Below, piece by piece: positions 56,100 to 64,000 of a stretch of 64,000 nt of DNA (positions are counted from its first letter, which is position 1; every line of letters begins with the position of its first letter). The notes beneath the pieces were generated by a model. The model had not been told where the DNA came from. It did not search any database and saw only the letters and a program-made list of their open reading frames with translations. Position numbers and translations under genes: made by a program. Location: NCBI RefSeq assembly GCF_026151205.1, contig NC_087080.1:2025096-2089095 (forward strand). Direction: 5' to 3'. This DNA comes from Bolinopsis microptera. Taxonomy: Eukaryota; Ctenophora; Tentaculata; Lobata; Bolinopsidae.

Positions 56100-56650
56100 T
56101 TAATTCAGGCGATGTGTCTCTGATTTTGAAGTGAAAGTACAATTCAGGGACATTTGTAGGGTTTTCTCCGCCCTTATGGATCCGCCACCATGGTCGAGAA
56201 AAGAGGTCCCTGCCACTGAAGCAGCATACGGAGCAATATGAGCATTTTGTACGATCTTTCTTCCCCCGTGTGTCTTCTTTTGGTGGGTTTTTGTGAGATT
56301 ATGTTTTGAAAATAGCAGTGTAGTCACCATTCTGTGCATTTTGAAGGGTCTTTCCTCCCGTGTGGGGACTCTTTGGTGACACCAAGATGACACTTTTTGA
56401 AAAGCTTGCAGAATAGTTGCCAAAAAACGAACATTTATGAGGTTTTCTTTTCATTAGACCTGAGTCGTTTGGCACTGGGAAAGGAGAATCGTGGAGTTTT
56501 AAGGTGGTTCAATGTATGTGTCTTGGTAAGTGCTTGTATACGAGTACTCCAGGGCAATTATAAGGTGGTTTCACCTTTTCTGAGGAGTCTTTTTGATTTT
56601 TCTAGAGATCGGACGAGGGTTTTTTCACTCTGGTATGAGTTTTTTAAATG
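56100..56650 (-). pseudogene. C2H2 zinc-finger array, broken by single-base indels
   Basis: On the minus strand, pieces of several consecutive C2H2 fingers appear, but the frame changes every few dozen bases. Recognisable parts include RERPFK (a TGEKPF-like linker), KHNLTK before a histidine, GEKPYKC-like text in another frame near 56140-56160, and KPHKCS near 56425-56440. Each break coincides with an extra base in a homopolymer. The frame failures are therefore best explained by consensus error on a real polydactyl zinc-finger gene, with true decay as the alternative. Such proteins bind DNA in the nucleus. At least four fingers can be made out. Confidence 0.6.
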
Positions 56651-59600
56651 ATCTGTTAAAAGTTACCTTTATTAGAAGTGACATAAGGGGAGCATTTGTG
56701 AGCATTCGAAATTGGGTTTTTATTCGCTTTCTTCTTGGCTGATCTTTATTATAAGATATTGGGGGACGGACATTTAAGTGCTTTGGGCTTGTCGAGCTCT
56801 GAGGTTTTAAGATGACTTATTAGAACTTAGTAATGTCAGGTGAACAACGTTGCATCTCTCCCACTGGATCGTCACATTCTTCATTCTATGTGCCTTATCT
56901 TTGCCCCCCTGTTGCATTTTCAGGGGTCATTGTTCTTTTAACCATTTTCTGTAAATTGGAAGCATCACCATGTGAAATCATCTTTTACAAACTGGGGGGA
57001 CAACATTTTTACAAACACCTCCCCTGGCTTCAGGATTTTCAGGATTTTCTTTTTTTTTTGTATCTCCGGGATTTTCCCTTTTTAAACCACCTCTGCTTTT
57101 ATGAGATTAGCATTTAGGACCCTGCTTTTTTAATTCAGCTTTGATATCTTCTGTTTATTTATGGATGTTTTTAGCTGAGATTCTTCCATGGTTTTGCTCT
57201 TACTGATATTAATCGATTTTCTGCTTCAATTAATTTTCCGGACTTCATCTCAAAAAAAACAACACGTAAATCTTTAATTTTCTGATATCATCATGGCTGT
57301 ATTCTCAGATATATTCTGGTTTCGGTTCCCATTGCTTGATCCACCGGCGCGGCTGTTAAACACGCCTCGAATTACACAAGAATCCGATTAAAAAAACCTC
57401 GTTCTGATCTTAGTCTCTGTCGTTCCTCCCTAATTTCCTATAAAGCAAAGATGACAGTTTTTTTATCAGTTTTAAAACTGGGCGATCTGCAATAGGTTTG
57501 TAATGAAATTATGTGACAAATTTTTTTATAAAGTTGTTTTTCCCACTAAATTATAAAATTTAATTTTGATACTATAATTGTTTTTACTTTAAACTTTTTT
57601 TTGTTCATTTTAGGTGTTACTTTTTATGAAAAAAAAACTCATTTTTAATTTGGACTGGATGCTGTGGATCCTCGAACAAGTTAAAACAACTTCTGCTTCG
57701 GGGGACTTTTTGGGGACTGTTTTTTAGGATTTCCCGGGTTTTCCGATAGTCTGCAAAGAAAAAACACTAAAAAATTTTGGACTTACGATTGATCCAAAGA
57801 ATTCATTTTGCCCTTTCTGACATTAAAAAACGTTTTAAAAGAATGATAGTAAATCGCAATTTAATTTTGCTAATACAAGAAATTTTATTAGGCATAATAC
57901 CTAAAATTTAAAAATATGTTTATGAAAGGGCATAATAAACTTAATTTAAAAAAACGGTTAAAAAACGCTGGGAATAGCAAAAAAATAAAAAAATAATTTA
58001 AAAGTGATTTAAAAATTTTCATGAAACATAGGCTGTAAAGTGTACTTCATGGAAAAACTTAAATAATAAATACTGAGGGACTAAAAAAAAATTTGGAAAA
58101 GTTTGATTAAATCTAAAAAACAACTTAACGAAAATCAAATAAATTTTCCTTTGAAAAATTCACATCTGCCTTTTTTCTGCCAAAAAATTTAAGGGGGAGA
58201 CAAAAAAAACGGTTAATTTCATGCGTCTTGTAAAACACTAAACAATAACCCGTTTGGCAGACTCTAAATTAATATATCTTGGGGATTTGTCTTCCCAAAA
58301 CCCTGATCCATAAAACTACAAGAAAGAAGGTGGACCTGTTTTCCCCCGGATCAATTCGTAAAGGGAGGTCCAAGCGATTCGGTATCGATCTTCGCCCTCT
58401 CCTTAAGGAACGAAGATCTGGTCTATATTTTATACAGGGTTGCAAAGATGTTCGTATCCTTGAATATTTTTTTCCCCCCCTTCAACTCCTGCAGTGTTCG
58501 TTTCGACCGGAAAGTTCTTTATAAAGGAGTATAAAAATACTCCTTCAGGAGCCCTTTAAAGGAATCTTTTTCGGAACCTTGCTGAGTTATTCAAGGGTTT
58601 TCGATTGTTTCTTTCTTGTGATGTTAAACCCATTTTTTACTCTTGCGGCCCCCAGGAGCAAAATGCTTTGCCCCAACTTTTTTTCCACCCCAAAATTTCA
58701 GGGGCCCAGTTTCCAACTCCCATTCAATTTTCATTTCTTCACAAATTCTCTTCTATCGTTTTTGCGGAAATTTTGAAAACCCATTCGTTTTCGGCGGCGC
58801 TATATTAGAGTTAAGTCGGTATCGAGAGGGCAAACAATTGTAAACGGACAGAAAAGCTCTGGGTCTTTTCATGATGGGCTTTTCGCCCAATTCTCATGTG
58901 GAGCATTTTGGTTTTTCCATGTCGAGGACTTTAGCCATGGAATTTTATCAAGCAACGAAACCAAATTTCGCTTTTGGAGATAAAAAAAATAATATCCGAG
59001 AGAATTTGGACGTCTTCTCTCCGAGGGACAATTGTGCAGGGGATTGTCTGCGGAGGAGCCATTTTTGCCATGGTGCCTGATTTTTTTCTCTTTAAGATGC
59101 TCCAATATTGGTTTTGTGGATTTGTCCATTAAGATGCGTTCTGGAACCTGATAGTGAGCACCACCTTTCGTGTCTTAAAATCGGTTTTAGAAAAAACATT
59201 TCTACAGCAATAACTAGTTTTTTCAAAAAGTAGAGTTTAACCCACCGGTTTCCTACAAGTTACAATCTTTGTCAGATCCCTCCAATAAAAATTGTTTTCC
59301 AAACTCAGCGGAGCTCTTTTTATCAAAGGGAAAGGGAGGGGGAAAGGGTCTGTTTAAATTATTCGTTTTGGTCCATAAGTTGGAAGCATACCAACGAGTG
59401 ATCATCCTCTACTGGTTTTGTCGGATCAGGACTTTTTGTTGTTTTGGATTTTTTGAGTCACTTTCTTTGACTTTGGGGGCACAGTTTTTACTAAAAAAAC
59501 ACACACTCACTCTCATAGGACGTTTCGCCAATTTACGTTCACTTGCTTTATTAAAAATTAATCAGCTTTGATGATAAAAGTTCATCAATATTTACACCAC

Positions 59601-60400
59601 AAAAAGTTCTCGGGGCAATGCCACGTAATCATTTCCACCATTCCTGGTTATTATTCATGGTTGCAGTTTCCTTCCTAACGCTAACCTGTGGAAATGGAAT
59701 TTTAATATTGAATTTATATTTTTCCCAACGGATTGTAGGTGGGAGGGGGGGAGAGGGGTGAGGTTTGGAAGAAAAAATCCAAGTTTTAGTTTTATGGCTG
59801 GGTGAAACTTTTTAGGAAATCATCTGAAAATCGGTTCCCAAAAAACTTAAAAAATGGAAACACCCGTTTTTATTATATTTAAGATAACCACAATCCATTC
59901 CCATAAAAATACAGAATATAAAACCGTAGGTAAGAAAGTAGCATATACGATCTGAATAAAGGGTCTGATTTTCCCAGCAGTAAAAAAAAGGAATAGCAAA
60001 TTTTGACATAATATAAACATGGGTAAAAACAAAACGGTAATAATTAAAAAAACAATTTGATCGTTAATAAATATAAAAAATCACTTTGATTAGGAAAATC
60101 AGTATAATTACCTATAAGTTATATTATGATATATTAAAACAAAAAAACGAATATAATATGATAATTTCTTTGTTAATTTTAATGTCCATTTTTTTGGGCA
60201 GTTTTTTTCGTGATCACTTATTAAAATGTCATTAAAATTTTTCCCCAACACAATTATAATCAGGGGTCCCCAGCACTCTTTTTCGTTTGAAAAGGGATTT
60301 TCTGATGCTTGGTAAATTTTCCTCCTGATATTGTCTCTCCAGGTCGTTCTGATGAATCTTTGACATTTTACCTTCTCCTTTACAATCAAGAAGTTTCTTC
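56651..60400. other. Intermediate-quality stretch, no confident gene
   Basis: Errors are less dense than before 55.8 kb but still present. The minus strand at 58870-59130 has a few finger-like words (GEKTSK, EKPKCSTC) in shifting frames, which hints at more zinc fingers; not strong enough to call. Confidence 0.35.
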
Positions 60401-61000
60401 AGAATTTGGGTTTAAAACCAGTCAAGGACGTTTTTGCTCCACCAGAATATGAAGGACCCCACATTTCCATGTTTGTTGTTTGGCTGGAGGGTCGGCACTA
60501 AAAATTCTGGGAAAAACCTCCGAGGGTGTTTCTGATGGTGGGGTGGGAGTCTGAATCAGAGCTGGGAAGTCCTCGGCCCTCTTTCCAAAATAAATAAACA
60601 GTGCTCTTGTCCTTAAAACAAATCCAGGGATTGTCCACACCACCTACAAAAGATTGAATTCCAACTCGCTCTCTTGAACGAATGGATTTTTGAGGGCATA
60701 AGGGATCGTCAAACAGAGCTACAAATTCATCAGATGAATCGTTCGGATTCTGATGAAACTGTTTCGCTCGCAAACATGCTCCTCTGGTCACTGTTTGAGT
60801 ACAAAAAGTTTTCTCAAAATAACTGATTACATCGGATTTCGATTCTATCGAAGGGGGTCTATGTCCGCTTCCATATGATTTCTAATTATCTTGTGTTTCG
60901 TCTTCTTTTTTTCCTGCTCAGAATTCACAAAACTGTATGGAGCTCTGACATTTTACGTTCACTGAAGTTTGGATCCCCCCTTTTGAGTCTGGAATGGTTC
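60400..61000 (-). pseudogene. Coding-like minus-strand segment with frame breaks, unassigned
   Basis: Frame 60791-60498 contains acidic, Ser-rich text (SSDEFVALFDDPLCPQKS...). It overlaps a second frame (60643-60422) with PALIQTPTPPSETPSEVFP. The change of frame occurs where the first loses protein-like character, so one indel probably joins them. Composition resembles a flexible N-terminal region of a nuclear protein, and it lies upstream of the zinc-finger array on the same strand, so it may be its N-terminal part. That link is conjecture. Confidence 0.3.
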
Positions 61001-62798
61001 ATCGTTCTCTGAATGTTTCATCTTCATCCTGGAATATTCATTCTTTCTGATGCTTTCTTCATGCCCAAACAGAACTTTTACCCACCAGTTGTTTTTTGTA
61101 GGTAGTATTACTGTTTAACCAGGACTAAAACAATTTCTCTTTTATTCGCTATCTGATCCAAGGGACTAATCTCCACCCACACTGTCTCCACAAGGCACGT
61201 GGTCTGTTTTCCCTTGATTTCTGTGGAAACTCTTCAAGGAACCCCCATGATGAGGAACTGAAGTCTGGGACCACACCACCAGAGTGTCATGCAAAAAACC
61301 CTCGGTGGTTTTTTAACTCTTTCTGGCCAGTTTCTTCCAGGGAATTATGTGAGGATCTTCTCTCTGATTAAGTTTTTTCCCGTCGTTTAAGGCTGTCCCA
61401 TTTTTTAACCGAGCTGATAAGGATTCCTCTGGTCCCACGGGGACACAACTCTCAAAAACAATTACTGTACAGAACATTTGCAGTAAGGTGGACAGGGAAA
61501 AAAATCAGTCAGATGAGGGAGGATGTGCCCACGTGCCTGGCCCCCACGTTTTCCCCACGTGGTTTCTTGTTTTATGAAGAAGATTATGTACCAGTGGTAC
61601 TTTTCTGGTTTTTAAACATCTCGGATAGTCTGCACCACGTCAGTCAGGTACATTCTTTAGCCGTGGCATTACCTGAGCGTACGGTTTTGATTTTAGGATA
61701 TCTTTAGGATGTTTCGGTATTGAGATTACGACGAAGAGATTAATTAATTTTATTGATTGATCAGTTTAGTTATTGATAATCAAAAGGTGGTAAAAAAACA
61801 TGAAAGTGGGAGAGCTACAAATTAATTGATTTTAACACAGATTTTGTAGAGCTAATTATAATAGGTAATGGGTACTACGATAAACCCGATTGTTTTTAAA
61901 GTCGTATCAAACTTTCCGCCGAGAGGAAATGGAAACTCCAATCTAATTGCTATTTTACTGTTTGCTATTCCAAAATTCGACTCATAAAATAATACGGGAA
62001 TCCCACTGCACAAATATTATTACAATCGAGATAAACTTCAAGAACATTAACTATTTTACTTAGAATTACAACTTCAAAACTAAAGAATGAGAACTTATTT
62101 TCCCATTTTTTGCGACCCATTACATAATAACAGCAATCGAATCTAATATAAGAGGAAACTTAAATCTGACGGACAAATACGAAAACTGTTGCTGATGTTC
62201 AATATATTTATTTATATAATAATGATTACCTTACATTCTTACTAACCATATTCCAAAACCGGACCCGGATCGGATGGCTTTTCTTTTTTTTTTCCTTTTT
62301 TTTTTTTTTGGCATCTTGGACACCATCTGATTCCGGGTTCAGGGCTATGGGAACAGGTCATGTAATCTTATCTCCCAGTAATTTAATATACTATGTATTG
62401 ATTGGAGATTAGGGATAGAAGAAAGAAGCGAGGGGGGCAGAATGAGGCATTAACAAAATTTTAGGGGCAACACACGGATAATTTAATTAATTTAAATTTT
62501 AGTAAAAAACTAAGTTATATCATATTTCTTTGAATTGAGAGTATAAAAACTTTTCAAATGATCAAACAATTTAACGATTTCAAAGTTATGATAGTTACAA
62601 ACACAAAATCTAACTTTTATAATCATATTTTATTATTAATATATCCAGAATATAGTCAACTAAATTCAGTCTTAATTATCTGATACCTGCAGAGGGTGCA
62701 CGAGGGCATTAAGTTCCCAATTCAGGATATTATAACACAAAAAATCAAAAATATCACCCCTAACTCAAACCAACCTACTCAGCCCGATCTCTGAATCT
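61000..62798. other. Gene-free stretch; 3' region of the minus-strand gene to the right
   Basis: No exon called. TTTATT (AATAAA on the minus strand) at 62629-62634, about 165 bp past the stop at 62799, is a plausible poly(A) signal. A T-rich microsatellite with an imperfect palindrome (CCGGACCCGGATCGGATGG / CCATCTGATTCCGGGTTC) lies at about 62260-62340. Confidence 0.4.
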
Positions 62799-63735
62799 CT
62801 AGAATCTTCCCAACAATACCCAGCAGCTGGGGAACACTCCTAAAATAGCAATGTCCTTATCCATAGCACTACACAAGTCTGCAACTTGTCTGTTCTTGAT
62901 CATCAACAGATACAGAGACTTCAACAACAGATCGAAGGTTGATACAGCGTCCCCGTTAACATTACTCAACTTGTCCGTGGTGTCCGGAAGGGAGAAGATA
63001 AGAGCTCCTCCGATCTCTAGGATCTGGTCCTCTGTTAGGGGACTCCCAGCTAAATTGTATGCCGTCCTGAGAGAATAGGATCGTAATTTGTTGGTTGTTG
63101 TCGCTAATCATCTTTATTGTATATAGTTTTGGAGATATAGAACCGTCTTTGAAAAATTGTAAGAAGATCTTTTCTCAACGTAGTTTGGTCCAATTGCAAT
63201 AGGCTCTTAAGAACTTTGAGAAACGATCTTATTAAAAATGTTTACAGATGGTTCCAGATACATCTTATACATATCTCCCGAACTAATAGTGGATAATTGT
63301 TAATATTGCCCCCATGCGGCCTCTATAATTCACGTGGTCTCTACGATATGACAATCTCTCATTTAATGATGTGATCATTGTTATATCAATTAAAGATACA
63401 TGAAGGTTTCAATACTTTAAACTATATCAGAAATAATTTGAGACTAATGTCACTGAAGAGTGAAGATGACGCCTCAAGTAACCATGCTACATGTTTGTCA
63501 TCTTGCAACATGTTTGACTGTCTGTAAATCGATAGTTTGATCTCATATTATATGCAACAAATTATCTAGTTTAATTATTAAAAGGAGAGACTGACTAAAA
63601 TTTCTTCTCCTAACAAACATATAAACTCGTACCTAGCACAGGGAACAGTAGCGTCGACAAGAGTGTTCTTTGCTATCCTAACAGTCACTATATTAATCAA
63701 GCTCACCCTCAGCTCTGTCCAATCTGGTTCATTCC
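62799..63735 (-). CDS. 3' end of a host gene of unknown function, last two exons
   Basis: Minus-strand exon 63735-63633 (acceptor TTTGTCAG, donor CTAG/GTACGA) joins exon 63066-62799 (acceptor TTCTCTCAG, stop TAG 62801-62799). Phases fit: 2+99+2 nt, then 1+267 nt. The visible C-terminal 122 residues begin NEPDWTELRVSLINIV and run through ARTAYNLAGSPLTEDQILEIG, a leucine-rich stretch (FDLLLKSLYLLMIKNRQV), and end CWVLLGRF. It looks like an all-alpha domain; I see no signal for a known family. Upstream exons lie beyond the window. Confidence 0.65.
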
Positions 63736-64000
63736 CTGACAAATGTGCGAATTAATTAGCAAATTTCACAATTTTAATAACATACCGCGTGGGTCTAGAT
63801 TTGGGAACCGACCGGAAATATGGTTTCCGGCTACATACCTACTGCTCCGGTTCCACAGTTGGGTTACCTTGCTAGGTTCTACAGTTGGGCTACCTTGCTA
63901 GAAATCAGGTCCAGTCCGGCCACAGGATTCATTTTCAGTCCGGTAATGGAAATACGACCTACTCGCTCTAGAGTCTCAGTCTGTTACGGACAGTGTGTCT
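63736..64000. repeat. Intronic sequence with a 26-bp tandem duplication
   Basis: CACAGTTGGGTTACCTTGCT is repeated in slightly changed form 26 bp later (63852-63905). No exon was seen in the remaining bases. Confidence 0.55.

Overview
The window is eukaryotic, almost certainly animal, nuclear DNA. It is AT-rich, its few host genes are split by GT-AG introns, and it is dense with animal-type mobile elements: a Polinton/Maverick-like family-B DNA polymerase, a Penelope-like element with GIY-YIG endonuclease, a non-LTR retrotransposon with EN and RT, and several MITEs. The mix fits a marine or early-branching invertebrate (cnidarian-like). That placement is inference; nothing here fixes the species.

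The assembly is a scaffold of three contigs joined by two runs of exactly 100 N (40550-40649 and 51346-51445). The sequence next to the outer contig ends (about 27.3-40.5 kb and 51.4-55.8 kb, fading out to about 61 kb), and one inner patch (17.5-18.9 kb), is built of stretched homopolymers. It looks like uncorrected low-quality consensus, so open frames there, including the poly-glycine ones, should not be read as genes.

1-13 kb is a nested-transposon region. A decayed Polinton-like PolB gene lies on the minus strand: N-terminal exons at 11.8-10.8 kb, a middle exon at 3.67-3.33 kb, C-terminal polymerase pieces at 3.2-2.75 kb. Between these pieces sits a plus-strand retrotransposon ORF1 (4317-4729 and 9978-10488). 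It is split by a head-to-head Penelope-like insertion (4730-9964) with a perfect 13-bp target duplication. Both Penelope arms carry a hammerhead-ribozyme-like core. A 555-bp tandem repeat (0.55-2.06 kb) and a 243-bp tandem repeat (12.3-13.04 kb) flank this complex.

13.2-27.3 kb holds a non-LTR retrotransposon with one intact 1109-codon ORF (13749-17078), a 3.4-kb inverted repeat, diverged direct duplications (21.2-23.1 kb) and short inverted-repeat elements. I see no host gene there.

40.65-51.35 kb is clean sequence. A minus-strand gene of unknown function can be followed through four phase-compatible exons (48471 to 41875). Its introns contain a 152-bp-arm foldback, a perfect 23-bp hairpin, CRE and E-box clusters and a MITE. 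A 0.9-kb element with 10-bp arrays at both ends (49365-50271) lies upstream. A plus-strand gene 3' end, with a 48-bp intron and poly(A) signals, ends at 51115.

55.8-64 kb holds a C2H2 zinc-finger array on the minus strand, broken by homopolymer indels (56.1-56.65 kb), an unassigned coding-like stretch (60.4-61 kb), and the last two exons of another unknown minus-strand gene (63735-62799). No rRNA, CRISPR array or convincing tRNA was seen.
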